This document shows positions 42,301-50,515 of a DNA stretch of 64,000 nucleotides, piece after piece. A program made the position numbers and the translations under genes. The notes under the pieces were generated by a model. The model worked only from the letters and a program-made list of their open reading frames with translations. It did no database searches and had not been told where the DNA came from. Source of the stretch: CAJBVW01 sp964457335 (GTDB taxonomy: Bacteria; Myxococcota_A; UBA796; SXON01); contig CAYWGD010000004.1 in assembly GCA_964457335.1 (NCBI GenBank), positions 62,001 to 126,000 on the forward strand, in the 5' to 3' direction. How positions within the stretch are numbered: position 1 is the first letter of the stretch; each line of letters starts with the position of its first letter.

Positions 42301-43325
42301 GGCGCCGGCCGCTCCGGCTGCTCGTCGCCAAGGGCAAGAAGGGCCCCGAGGTGCGCGCCGTCACGATCCTGGACCACACCGTCGCCGGCGAGGCGATGCG
42401 CCGGGTCAAGGCGAACGACATCGCCGGGGCCGCGTGGTGGATCGACGCCTGGCAGTCCGACGAGCCCGCCGGCGACGACGCCGCGCTGGCCGCCCGCTAC
42501 CGGACCGCCGGGGACGTCGACCCCGCCCACGTGCGCGTCGCCGCCGCGATGCTCGCGTGGCCGTCCGACGCCGCGGCGCTCGACGTGCTCCGCGACGCCT
42601 ACGCGACGGAGACCGGCGACAAGCGGCTCCTCGTCGGGCGGCGCCTCTCGGGCGCGCTGATCGCGACGAAGAAGTGGGACGAGCTCGGCCCGGTGCTCGA
42701 CACGCTGCTCGCGGCCCACCCGAACGAGTCGAAGCTCGTGCTCGCGAAGGTCGAGCTCGAGGCCGCCGAGGGCCGCTGGGACGCCGCCGCCGCCGTGCTC
42801 GACGCGGCCATCGCCGCCCACCCGCGCGACATCTGGCTGCGCACGACCGCCGTGGAGGTCGCCCAGGAGCGCGGCGACGCCGGCCCCGCCGTGGCCGCCC
42901 TGCTCGCCGCCCTCGACAACGGCGACATCACCGCGCGCGAGCTCAACGAGGCCGCGTGGACGCTCGTGTTCGTCCCCGGCCAGGAGGCGAAGGCGCTCGC
43001 CCTGGTGGAGCGCGCGATCGAGATGAAGGGCGTGGGCGACGGCACGCGCCACACCCTCGCGATGGCGCAGCTCGGCGCCGGGAAGGTGTCCAAGGCCGTC
43101 GAGACCCTCCGCGAGGAGGTGAAGCGCAGCGGCGACGTGCGGAACCTGCCCGACTACTGGTGGCTCGTGCGCGGCGGCATCGCGGAGGCCTACGGGCTGA
43201 ACGACGAGGCCATCGCCGCCTACCGCCGCGTGCCGGTCGAGGGCGGCGCGCGCCGCTTCAAGAGCGTCATCTGGGCGGAGGCCCGAATCGCGGCGCTGGG
43301 CGGGACCACGGGGGCGACGAAGTAG
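39348..43325 (+). CDS. DUF3857/transglutaminase-like and TPR exported protein
   Basis: A 1325-residue protein. Signal MLLALSLPSLALAAPAWA ends near AWA. DUF3857 (~40-230) is followed by a transglutaminase-like domain with the full triad: C323 in GWGDCKEQ, H366 in FSHAIVH and D380 in WIDPS. The usual family line VRYTGIEFGEAAIVP precedes it. From ~630 to the end the protein is built of TPR-like helical repeats (VNLSSVFYRGGFRDLAVAEL, GLNDEAIAAYRRV). Papain-like transglutaminase proteins of this type cleave or crosslink peptides in the periplasm, and the substrate is unknown. It is divergent from the TIR operon across 144 bp, with no sign that it belongs to it. Confidence 0.88.
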   Translation: MLLALSLPSLALAAPAWADLPPMQAEPQALLDAAAERVGDQALEILFEDVRIVFGEDRTVAREQHMVYLLRDPSAAPYWTRVDASWAPWFQARPSMEARVVRPDGKTFTLDASTIVEEAARDSDATLLDDRRVAYAPLPQLTAGSVVEIVITDRPTGAFGPGGASARELVATGETAWPKRVTVEAPAKMPLRWSAVELETEPKTTTKGGVRRLVFDLEPILEPYARPDWSAPQLPATPYLQLSTGSSWEAESAAYHALVADKLAGKELGPLLAAAEGKTGIDRVEALLNAVRARVRYTGIEFGEAAIVPATPDAVLARGWGDCKEQAALLVALLTASGIPAEIALIRPGAGEDAHPDHPTLAAFSHAIVHVPGPPELWIDPSVPQLGARETPMEELGHHALLVRPKGGALVKIPMPAPEANRLSTTTEIRLTPGQPTPLTVSVTGNGAVLLPFRPPWGKDPIAHFREQFEQEGGAKYPDVTHRGVARTDEPFQIDARGTSGERPFFEEWSQAIGLRQNLLLPGDITRGQIDEERTEPYVVLPNRMEETYRVRVPEGYVLADVPEALTFEHGPLRIELTRAREGDLEVVRMTSTVSRADLPVAEARALADALATLNAGFTGKMRVVAESVKLVEDEKPAEGVKRARELIAAHPDDPAGYVNLSSVFYRGGFRDLAVAELERAAKLRPKDAWILGRRAVILFTDPIARPGSPPFDATTARAAAKACLDADATIEPCRNTYGMSLTVDTTGRFLAEGAPLAELETWASALPEDDRNATLEELRVHALIGQGRFADAKKLAVKQGLMRWAVVATALGESPTAAAAAVTRMNEWGRWNNGKAAVDELERLRRYPEAHAVAKAAVGKGTEPDRVALVERLAASRRWEDRATEVGGAGAAALRFLRAVGGGAPKAELAALASPELLTWLDADPQRDDWWSTLRPVVASWIGTATPDPEAVDRGLDEILAVGTFTVEGDEKTGWKVTLRGKEWRRPLRLLVAKGKKGPEVRAVTILDHTVAGEAMRRVKANDIAGAAWWIDAWQSDEPAGDDAALAARYRTAGDVDPAHVRVAAAMLAWPSDAAALDVLRDAYATETGDKRLLVGRRLSGALIATKKWDELGPVLDTLLAAHPNESKLVLAKVELEAAEGRWDAAAAVLDAAIAAHPRDIWLRTTAVEVAQERGDAGPAVAALLAALDNGDITARELNEAAWTLVFVPGQEAKALALVERAIEMKGVGDGTRHTLAMAQLGAGKVSKAVETLREEVKRSGDVRNLPDYWWLVRGGIAEAYGLNDEAIAAYRRVPVEGGARRFKSVIWAEARIAALGGTTGATK

Positions 43326-43460
43326 ACGGGCGGGGCGCGCTCCGGCGCCTTGACTTTTGCGTCGCCGTTTCGTCCGAGGCGCGGCTCCTGACAATCCCCT
43401 GACCGATTCTCGCTGGGATGACGGCATGGATCGAGAGCGCCAACGCGCCCTCGGAGCCTC

Positions 43461-44384
43461 ATGCGTCGCACCCTGCCCGCCCTCCTCCTCGCCGCCTGCG
43501 CCCCCGACGCGCCGGTGGAGCCGTGCATGGCGTGCGCGCTCGACGACGCGAACAACTTCGCCTACACGTCGGACCTCGCGATCGGCACGCTCGCGGTCCC
43601 CGAGCACGCGGACGCCACGATCGGCTGGGACACGCTCACGCGGGACATCCGCGGGGACGCGCTCGACCCCCGCGCCGACGTCGAGGAGGCCCGCCTCGTC
43701 GCGTTCCGCGACCTCCCCGCCGACGAGATCGCGTGGCGGCTCGCCCACGACGAGCTCGACCAGGCCGACGTGGGGGTCTACGTGACGTGCGCGCCGTCCG
43801 ACGCGCGCTGCTCGCTCTCCGCGTTCGGGATGTTCGGCAACCCGATCGACATCCAGCAGTACTTCGAGGAGGGCTACGGCACGTGGCTCCTCGCCCTCGG
43901 GGAGCGCGGGGCCGCGGGCGCCGACGCGCTCGTGTTCCTCGAGCCGCGCGCCGACGCGACCGCCGCCGAGGTCGCCGTCACCGACGCCACGAGCCGGCTC
44001 GACGTGGACGTGGACCTCCGCTCGCTCGCCCCGGTCGTGATCCCCGCCTTCGACGACGGCGTCACGCTCGACTGGAGCGCGCTCACCCGCGACGGCCTCG
44101 GCGATCCGCTCGACGCCGCCACGATCGACGAGCTGTGGGTGGGCCGCTTCGCGGAGACGCCCGCGGAGCTCGAGCAGGACGTGTTCGCGCTCGAGCGCCT
44201 CGCCGACCTCGCGTGGACGCTCGACGTGGCGGGGCTCGACCGCGCCGCGCTCCGCGACCTGGAAGGCGAGGCGCCTTTCCTCGGCATCGACCGGCAGGGC
44301 ACCTGGGTGGCCGCGCTGCGCTGCCGGACGTGCACCAACCCGGCGCCGCGCGTGCTCACCTTCCTCGAGCCGGCGCCGCAGTGA
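43461..44384 (+). CDS. Lipoprotein of unknown function preceding ASST-like gene
   Basis: A 307-residue lipoprotein. Signal MRRTLPALLLAAC has lipobox LAAC, then a Cys pair (PCMAC). The body is acidic, with two similar halves around DATIGWDTLTRDIRGDALDP and GVTLDWSALTRDGLGDPLDA, each followed by VEEARLVAFRDLPADEIAW or IDELWVGRFAETPAELEQD. This points to an internal duplication of a ~130-residue domain. CRTCTNPAPRVLTFLEP ends it. Function unknown. GGAG lies 6 nt before the ATG. Its TGA overlaps the GTG of the ASST-like gene, so the two form an operon. Confidence 0.75.
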   Translation: MRRTLPALLLAACAPDAPVEPCMACALDDANNFAYTSDLAIGTLAVPEHADATIGWDTLTRDIRGDALDPRADVEEARLVAFRDLPADEIAWRLAHDELDQADVGVYVTCAPSDARCSLSAFGMFGNPIDIQQYFEEGYGTWLLALGERGAAGADALVFLEPRADATAAEVAVTDATSRLDVDVDLRSLAPVVIPAFDDGVTLDWSALTRDGLGDPLDAATIDELWVGRFAETPAELEQDVFALERLADLAWTLDVAGLDRAALRDLEGEAPFLGIDRQGTWVAALRCRTCTNPAPRVLTFLEPAPQ

Positions 44385-45742
44385 TCGCGCTCTTCGGCCT
44401 CGTCGCCTGCCTCTCGCCGGACAAGCCCGCGGACACCGCCGGCGTCGACACGCTCACCATCGCGGGGCTCTCCGCGGAGGTCGCGATCGTGCCCACGGTG
44501 GTGTGGGTGCGCTGGGAGACGGCCACGCCGCTCCGGTCCGACGTGACCGCGTCCTTCGACGGCGGCGAGGTCGTCGTCGCGGAGAGCGCGCCCGCCACGG
44601 AGCACGCCGTGATGCTGACGGGCCTCCCGCCGCTCACGACGCTCGACGTGCGGGTGACCGCCGACGGCACCGGCGACGTGGCCGAGACCCGCGTCACGAC
44701 CGGCGCGCACCCCGCCTGGGTGCCCGACCTCGACTACGCCGCCGACGCGCCCGCGTCCGCCGAGGGCGGCGTCACCCTCGCGCCCGTCATCCTGCCCGGC
44801 GGCGGGGGCATCCTCGGCATCGACGCCGCCGGGACCGTCGTGTGGAGCTGGCCGCAAGACGACGCCGGCTTCCCGTGGCCGCCCTTCCGCGCGTGGCTCG
44901 CCCGGGACGGCCAGGCCGTCCTCTACAACCACATGGCGCCGTCCGCCGAGGATCCTGGCCCGATCGTGCGCGTGTCCCTCGACGGCAGCGCGGTCGAGAA
45001 CCGCGCCATCACGGGCGGGCACACCGACTTCGTCGAGTACACGCCCGGCGGCCACCTCTCGCTCGGCTCGGACATCCGCGAGGTCGACGGCCGCAAGCTC
45101 CTCGGGGACACCATCCGCGAGCTCGCCCCCGACGGGACCGAGCGCGTCGTGTGGTCGGCCTGGGACGACTTCTCCCCCGACCTCGCCAAGACCTACCCCA
45201 ACCTCTACCCCGCCGATGTCACCGTGGAGGATTGGACACACATCAACGGCATCGCCTACGACGCCGACGAGGACGATGTCTACGTGACCGCCACGTTCAA
45301 CAACGCGGTCATCCGCGTCGATCGTGCCACCGGCGAGCTGGTGTGGTGGGTGTCGGACTACCAGGGCGGCGACTTCACCAACGTCGACGGCGCTCAGCTC
45401 ATGACGCTCCCCCACAGCGTGCAGCGCGTGGACGGCGGCATCACCGTGTTCAGCCGCGGCAACCCGGCCGACCCCGAGGCCTGCTCGGAGGTCGTGGACA
45501 TCGCGCTCGACGAGGTGACTTGGGAGGCGCGCGAGCGGTGGAGCTACACCGCGCCCGACTGCCTGCTCGTCCCCTACCTGGGCGGCGCCGAGCGGCTGCC
45601 TGGCGGCAACACGCTCGTGTCGTGGACCACCGCCGGCCGCCTCGACGAGGTGACACCCGACGGCGCGCTGGCGTGGCAGGTCGGCACGTCGATCGGCGCG
45701 GCGTTCGGGTTCTCGACGCGCGCCGAGCGGCTGGGGCCGTAG
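44381..45742 (+). CDS. Arylsulfotransferase (ASST)-like lipoprotein, second copy
   Basis: A 453-residue lipoprotein. Signal VIALFGLVAC has lipobox LVAC, then KPADTAGVDT linker and a fibronectin-like domain (~25-110). The propeller has ILGIDAAGTVVWSW, VLYNHMAPSAEDPGP, GGHTDFVEYTPGGHLSLGSD, VEDWTHINGIAYDADEDDVY and VIRVDRATGELVWWV. It matches the 17521 protein block for block (DWTHANGLFYDAAEDAYYLS), so they are paralogues. His residues in WTHING and LPHSVQ sit where ASST enzymes have functional His. Directly after the stop lies copy 3 of the 3' hairpin element. Confidence 0.75.
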   Translation: MIALFGLVACLSPDKPADTAGVDTLTIAGLSAEVAIVPTVVWVRWETATPLRSDVTASFDGGEVVVAESAPATEHAVMLTGLPPLTTLDVRVTADGTGDVAETRVTTGAHPAWVPDLDYAADAPASAEGGVTLAPVILPGGGGILGIDAAGTVVWSWPQDDAGFPWPPFRAWLARDGQAVLYNHMAPSAEDPGPIVRVSLDGSAVENRAITGGHTDFVEYTPGGHLSLGSDIREVDGRKLLGDTIRELAPDGTERVVWSAWDDFSPDLAKTYPNLYPADVTVEDWTHINGIAYDADEDDVYVTATFNNAVIRVDRATGELVWWVSDYQGGDFTNVDGAQLMTLPHSVQRVDGGITVFSRGNPADPEACSEVVDIALDEVTWEARERWSYTAPDCLLVPYLGGAERLPGGNTLVSWTTAGRLDEVTPDGALAWQVGTSIGAAFGFSTRAERLGP

Positions 45743-45752
45743 GTCGGGGGCC

Positions 45753-45796
45753 TCTGGATCTTGGGGCGGGGGGCCCGGCCCCCCGCAACGCCCCCG
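45753..45796 (+). repeat. 3'-gene hairpin element, copy 3
   Basis: TCTGGATCTTGGGGCGGG, then GGG-cccgg-CCCCCC and GCAACGCCCCCG, 10 bp after the ASST-like stop. The first 20 bases match copy 1 (8120) without change over TCTGGATCTTGGGGCGGGGGG. Confidence 0.75.
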
Positions 45797-45811
45797 GCCT
45801 GGCGCGTCCGG

Positions 45812-46339
45812 TCAGCCCCGCGACGGGTAGATCCCCTCGAGCGCGATGATCCAGTTCAGCACGAGGAAGGGGCTCAGGATGCTGAAGGGCTGGTTCTGGC
45901 CCGCGACGCCCACCGCCGCCGGGTTGAGCGTGGTGTTCGGCGAGGCGTTGGTGTAGGGGCCCTCGGGCGGCATGGCCGAGCCGTAGCCCGCGAGGAAGGC
46001 GCCTTCCGGGCTGTTGGTGTTCCCGGTGCCGTTGTTCGCCACGATCGAGTGGTTGTGCGCAGGCATGTTCGTGACGAGGAGCGTGGTGTTCTCCGTGCCC
46101 GACGCCTCGCCCTGGACGTAGTTGGACAGGCCGGGGCCCTGGCCGAAGCCGATGGGCGAGCGGCCGCGCAGGTCGGGCAGCGCGAACGTGGTGATGCCGT
46201 CGCCGCCGTAGGTGGTGCCGAGGAGGCTGAACAGCGCGGTGTTCTGCGAGATGGACAGGAGCTGCCCGTTGCAGAGCGCCCAGCCCTTCGGGGCGAAGTT
46301 GAAGCCGACGAGCATGAGCTGGCCGATGAACGGTTCCAT
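45812..46339 (-). CDS. Phage tail-collar/MdpB-type protein
   Basis: A 175-residue protein of the Tail_Collar/microcystin-dependent-protein family. It opens with the standard FIGQLMLVGFNFAPKGWALC, NGQLLSISQNTALFSLLGTT, YGGDGITTFALPDLRGRSPI, and has the middle NMPAHNHSI. The variable central part (NGTGNTNSPEGAFLAGYG) and hydrophobic end are usual. No signal peptide is visible. No other phage, contractile-injection or secretion gene is nearby, so it is a stray single gene, a type found widely in bacterial chromosomes with unclear function. GGAGG lies 4 nt before the ATG. It converges on the ASST-like gene. Confidence 0.88.
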   Translation of the reverse strand: MEPFIGQLMLVGFNFAPKGWALCNGQLLSISQNTALFSLLGTTYGGDGITTFALPDLRGRSPIGFGQGPGLSNYVQGEASGTENTTLLVTNMPAHNHSIVANNGTGNTNSPEGAFLAGYGSAMPPEGPYTNASPNTTLNPAAVGVAGQNQPFSILSPFLVLNWIIALEGIYPSRG

Positions 46340-46451
46340 GAGTCCTCCGGAGGGTGGGCGGCCACGTGTCAGTCGACGACCGGGCCGTCCTTCCACCCTA
46401 ATCGGTCCCGCTCGCGACGCGACGCAACGCCGATTACGGCCGCTAACGCCG

Positions 46452-49400
46452 TCAGCGCACGACCATGTACAGGTTGATGAACTGGCCCGTGTAGCTCGAC
46501 GCCGTACCGAAGGAGGAGGGGAACGCCGACGACGAGCTCAACGAGGCGTACTTGATCGTGTTGCTCGACGCGCCGCTCGTGGTGTACCCCAGGTACGCGT
46601 TGCCCGACAGGTTGTACGTGATCCAGTAGGTCCCGGCGGCGACGCTCACCGGCGCGCCGACCACGTCCAGCTCCACGGCCGCGCCATCGGCGTAGCCGGA
46701 GAGCGACGTGAGCGCGGTGTACGCCACGAGGGTGCCGGGGGAGCCGCCCGAGTCGGTGTACAGCGCCATGCGGACGGAGTCGGTGTCCGCGAGGCGGAGG
46801 AGCAGGCCGAGCTGGTAGAGCTCCACGGCGCTCGAGACCGTGACCTGCTGGCCCAGGTGGTAGTTGGCGCTGGCGTACCCGGTGCCCGGGCTCGAGAACG
46901 TGGTGGAGTACCCGATCGTGTAGCTGGCCCCCATCACGTCGATGGTGTCGGTGCCGGCGCCGGACGTGGCGCTGCCGTCGGTCGCCGTCGCCGAGCAGAC
47001 CCAAACGTCGTCCGCGGTCGTCGCCGCGGCGGGCACCGTGCTCGACGACGAGGTGGAGGAGGCGCCGGTGTAGCTCACGCCGTCCACGGTCCAGGTGAAC
47101 GTGTAGGTGAGCGCGTCCCCGTCGGCATCGGTGGCGCTCGTGTCGATCTCGCAGACGAGGTCGTCCGCGCCCTCCTCGGGGTCGTCCGGGGTGATGACCA
47201 CGGTGGGCGCGCTGGGCGTGCTGTTGGAGATGGTCACCGTGTTGGAGCTCACCGCGCTGCCGCTCGTCGTGCCGTCGGTGGGGGTGGCGCGGCAGTACAC
47301 CGTGCCCGACTTGGAGAAGTACGTGCCGGTGAGCGTCGACGAGGTCGCGGCGACGGCCGAGCCGTTCACGTACCAGGCGTAGGTGTGGGACACGCTGTCG
47401 CCGTCGGCGTCCGACGAGCTCGGCGCGCAGGTGAGCGTGCTCCCCTCGTACGCGGTGGTCGGCGTGAGCGACACCGACGCCGTCGTGGGCGCGGTGTTGG
47501 AGATCGTGACCGTGGCGGAGGTCACCGCCGTGCCGCTCGTCGTCCCGTCCGTGGGCGTGACGCGGCAGTACACCGTGCCCGACTTCGAGAAGTACGTGCC
47601 CGTCAGCGTCGACGAGGTCGCGGCCACCGCCGCGCCGTTCACGTACCAGGCGTAGGTGTAGGAGAGGCTGTCGCCGTCGGCGTCGGCGCCGCCGGACGGG
47701 GAGCACGTGAGCGTGCTCGCCTCGTAGGCCGTGGTGGGGGTGAGCGAGGCCGACGTGAGCGTGGGGGCGGTGTTGGCGATGGTCACCGCCGACGAGCTCA
47801 TCGCCGTACCGCTGGTCGTCCCGTCGCTCGGCGTCGCGCGGCAATAGACCACGTCACCCTTCGAGAAGTCCGTCCCCGTCAGCGTGGACGAGGTCGCGGC
47901 CACCGCCGCGCCGTCCACGTACCAGGCGTAGGTGTAGGAGACGCTGTCGCCGTCGGCGTCGGACGCGCTCGGGGTGCAGGTGAGCGTGCTCGCCTCGTAG
48001 GCGGTGGTCGGGGTCAGCGTGACGCTCGCGAGGACCGGGGCGGTGTTGGCGACAGTGGCGGTCGCGGAGGTGAACGCGGCGCCGGTGTCGGTCCCGTCGC
48101 TCGGGGTGACCACCACGTACACCGTGTCCCCGGCGTCGAAGCTCGCGCCGGAGAGGGTGGCGCTCGTGCCCGCGACCGCGCCGTCCACGTACCAGGCGTA
48201 GGTGTAGGACACGGCGTCCCCGTCGGCGTCGCTGCTCGTGACGGTGACGGAGAGCGTGTCGTCGGTGTCCGGGGCGGTCGACGAGAGCGTCACCGCGCTG
48301 ACGACCGGCGCGGTGTTGAGCACGGTGACCGCGGCGGACGCCACCATGGCGCCGTCCTCGGTGCCGTCGTTCGGGATCACGCGGCAGCGCACGGCGTCGC
48401 CGCGGTCGAAGTCGGCGCCGTCGAGCGTGGAGCCCGTCGCCGCGATGACCGCGCCGCCGACGGTCCACGACCAGGTGTAGGTGAAGGTGGTGGTGCCGTC
48501 CGCGTCGGTGACGGCGCCCGGGGTGCACGTCAGCGTGTCGGCCTCGGTCGGGCTCGCGGGCGTCAGCGCCACGCTGGCGAGCACCGGCGCGGAGTTCACG
48601 ACGGTGACGCTGGCGGAGCGCGCCGTCCCGTCGACGGTCCCGTCCGACGGCGTGGCCGTGCAGGTGATCGTGTCGCCGCCGGCGAAGCCCCCCGCGAGGG
48701 TGGCGCCCGTGCCGATCGTGACGCCGTCGAGCGTCCAGGTGTAGGTCGTCGCGTCGGCGTCGCCGTCCGCGTCGGAGAAGCCCGCGGCGGCGCAGGTGAG
48801 CGTGTCGCCGGCCGTGGGCGAGGTCGGCGTGACCGACACCGACGTGATCGACGGCGCGCTGTTGTCGATGGTGACGGTGTTGGAGGTCACCGCCGCGCCG
48901 GCGTCCGTGCCGTCGTCCGGGGTGACCACGCACGCGACGGTGTCGCCGCGGGCCCACCACGTGTCGCCGAGCGCGCTCCCGCTCGCGGCGACGGACAGCC
49001 CGTTCACCTGCCAGGTGTAGGTGTACACGATGGCGTCGCCGTCCGCGTCGGAGGCGGCGCCGGGCGCGCAGGCGAGGGTGTCCCCTTCCACGGCCGGGTC
49101 GGGCGCGAGCATCGCGTCCGCGAGCACGGGGGCGGAGTTGCCGATGGTGACCGTCGCGGTGCCCGGCGCGCCGTCGCCGCGCCCGTCGTTGGGGGTGGCG
49201 GTCACCTCCCACACCTCGCCGCGGTTGGTGGCCGAGGCGGGCACGGTGGCGCCGGTGAGGGCCGTGGCCGCGCCGTCGACCGTCCACGCCCAGGTGTAGC
49301 TCAGCGTGTCGCCCTCGGGGTCCACGCCGCCGGCCGTGACCGCGGCGACGAGGTCGTCGGCCCCGGTCGGGGACGCGGGCGTGATCACGAGGGTGGGCGC

Positions 49401-50372
49401 GCCGGGGAGGCCGTTCACGGACAGCGTGATCGACGCCTCGCCGACCAGGCCGTCCCCGTCCACGGCGGTGAGGGTGACGACGTGCTCCCCCACCGAGAGA
49501 TCGCTCGTGTCGAAGCCGGCCGCGCCCGCGGCGTCCGCCGCGGACACGTCGAGGAGCCCGTCGACGTCGCTCTCCCAGGCGAGCGAGAGCGTGTCGGGCG
49601 CGTCGCGGTCGTCGGACACGGTCGCGAGGAAGGTGACGACCTCGCCCTCGTTCACCACGTCCCCGTCGAGCGGGAGGTCGATCGTGACGTCGGGCAGCGA
49701 CGTGCTGGCCGGCCCGACCGTGAGGTCCACGGACGCCGTGCCGGTCTTGCCGGTGAGGTCCGTGACGGTGAGCACGAGCGTGTGGTCGCCCTCGTCCAGC
49801 AGGAGCTCGTCGGTCAGCGCGCCGTCGCCGTCGGGGGTCGTCGCGAGCGCGAGCGCCGCCCCGGTGCCGTCCGTCCACGCGACCACGAGCGCGTCGGCCG
49901 CGTCCTCGGCGTCGGCCACCACCGCCTCCACCGTGACGGGCTGGTCGGCGTAGTAGGGCCCCACGCCGTCCGGCGCGAGGATGGTCGCGGTGGGGGCCTC
50001 CGTGGCGTTCACCACGAGCGTGACGCGGGCGGTGCCGGACGCGTTGTCGTCGTCCTGGCCCTCGAGCACGACCTCCGTCTCCCCGGCGTCGAGCACCACC
50101 TCGCACAGCGTGGTGCCGTCCGACGCGACGGGGGCGGTGGCGCAGAGCTCGTCGGCGCCGGCGTACCAGGTGGCCACGAGGTCGGCCGCGGCGTCGTTGT
50201 CGTCCGCGATCGTGCCGCGCAGCGTCACGACGTAGCCCTCCCCCACCTCGTCGCCGTCCACGTGGGACGTGATGGTCGCCACGGGGTCGTTGTTGAACTT
50301 GGTGAGGCCGCCGTCGGGATCGGCGCAGGCCGCGAGGAGCGCGAGGGCCGGCAGGAGACGCGGGTACGACAT
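46452..50372 (-). CDS. Large Ig/PKD-like repeat surface lipoprotein
   Basis: A 1306-residue lipoprotein. Signal MSYPRLLPALALLAAC has lipobox LAAC with Ala at +2. Early Ig-like domains (~25-330) are followed by about nine ~90-residue repeats of the type VxLTPxxxxExxTLTC, DADGDxVxYTYAWYVDG, VxCxVTPxDGT. Each repeat has two Cys that probably pair, and Asp-rich loops that could bind Ca. The last ~150 residues form a different jelly-roll-like domain (LGQQVTVSSAVELYQLGLLL). Two or three repeats are nearly identical, which suggests recent duplication. It is probably a surface adhesin or stalk. GGAG lies 5 nt before the ATG. Confidence 0.85.
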   Translation of the reverse strand: MSYPRLLPALALLAACADPDGGLTKFNNDPVATITSHVDGDEVGEGYVVTLRGTIADDNDAAADLVATWYAGADELCATAPVASDGTTLCEVVLDAGETEVVLEGQDDDNASGTARVTLVVNATEAPTATILAPDGVGPYYADQPVTVEAVVADAEDAADALVVAWTDGTGAALALATTPDGDGALTDELLLDEGDHTLVLTVTDLTGKTGTASVDLTVGPASTSLPDVTIDLPLDGDVVNEGEVVTFLATVSDDRDAPDTLSLAWESDVDGLLDVSAADAAGAAGFDTSDLSVGEHVVTLTAVDGDGLVGEASITLSVNGLPGAPTLVITPASPTGADDLVAAVTAGGVDPEGDTLSYTWAWTVDGAATALTGATVPASATNRGEVWEVTATPNDGRGDGAPGTATVTIGNSAPVLADAMLAPDPAVEGDTLACAPGAASDADGDAIVYTYTWQVNGLSVAASGSALGDTWWARGDTVACVVTPDDGTDAGAAVTSNTVTIDNSAPSITSVSVTPTSPTAGDTLTCAAAGFSDADGDADATTYTWTLDGVTIGTGATLAGGFAGGDTITCTATPSDGTVDGTARSASVTVVNSAPVLASVALTPASPTEADTLTCTPGAVTDADGTTTFTYTWSWTVGGAVIAATGSTLDGADFDRGDAVRCRVIPNDGTEDGAMVASAAVTVLNTAPVVSAVTLSSTAPDTDDTLSVTVTSSDADGDAVSYTYAWYVDGAVAGTSATLSGASFDAGDTVYVVVTPSDGTDTGAAFTSATATVANTAPVLASVTLTPTTAYEASTLTCTPSASDADGDSVSYTYAWYVDGAAVAATSSTLTGTDFSKGDVVYCRATPSDGTTSGTAMSSSAVTIANTAPTLTSASLTPTTAYEASTLTCSPSGGADADGDSLSYTYAWYVNGAAVAATSSTLTGTYFSKSGTVYCRVTPTDGTTSGTAVTSATVTISNTAPTTASVSLTPTTAYEGSTLTCAPSSSDADGDSVSHTYAWYVNGSAVAATSSTLTGTYFSKSGTVYCRATPTDGTTSGSAVSSNTVTISNSTPSAPTVVITPDDPEEGADDLVCEIDTSATDADGDALTYTFTWTVDGVSYTGASSTSSSSTVPAAATTADDVWVCSATATDGSATSGAGTDTIDVMGASYTIGYSTTFSSPGTGYASANYHLGQQVTVSSAVELYQLGLLLRLADTDSVRMALYTDSGGSPGTLVAYTALTSLSGYADGAAVELDVVGAPVSVAAGTYWITYNLSGNAYLGYTTSGASSNTIKYASLSSSSAFPSSFGTASSYTGQFINLYMVVR
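47215..48045 (-). repeat. Near-identical 273-276-bp coding repeats
   Basis: Three consecutive 91-92-codon units within the large Ig-like lipoprotein share almost unchanged stretches (LTPTTAYEASTLTC, AAVAATSSTLTGT, VTPTDGTTSGTA). DNA identity is visibly higher than between other repeats of the gene. Such units can recombine, changing the length of the surface protein, and are a place where short-read assemblies may collapse. Confidence 0.75.
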
Positions 50373-50501
50373 GGGCACTCCGAACGCGGAGACGGGGGGA
50401 ACGTCCGGTAGCATCCACGGGATTTCCGCGCCATCACGGCGGATTACGGCGGGGAGCCTCGGTGCGTCCCGCGGCCCGTGCCGGGACGCCGCCTTCATCC
50501 G

Positions 50502-50509
50502 GATAGGAC
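50502..50509 (+). promoter_or_regulatory. AT-rich -10-like box before trmJ
   Basis: GATAGGAC, 7-14 nt before the ATG of the methyltransferase, at the right end of a 143-bp divergent gap. It has the same form as boxes before 17521 (GATAGGGG) and 5630 (TATAGG). No clear -35. Confidence 0.3.
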
Positions 50510-50515
50510 GCGCCC

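Noticed and set aside
39348..43325. Fourth gene of the TIR conflict operon
   Set aside because: It lies on the opposite strand across a 144-bp gap and belongs to a common DUF3857/transglutaminase/TPR family with no known link to such systems.
39204..43748. Extension of the DUF4062 reading frame upstream by more than 1500 codons
   Set aside because: The DUF4062 fold begins at ARVYISSTF right after the ATG at 39203. The upstream part is antisense to the DUF3857 gene.
45812..46339. Prophage or contractile-injection remnant
   Set aside because: Only a tail-collar protein is present. No baseplate, sheath, lysis, integrase or attachment-site repeat was seen around it.
46212..50411. A ~1400-codon plus-strand frame opposite the Ig-like lipoprotein
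   Set aside because: Repeated Gly/Arg/Val/His pattern mirrors the repeats of the real gene. It has no signal and no credible domain.
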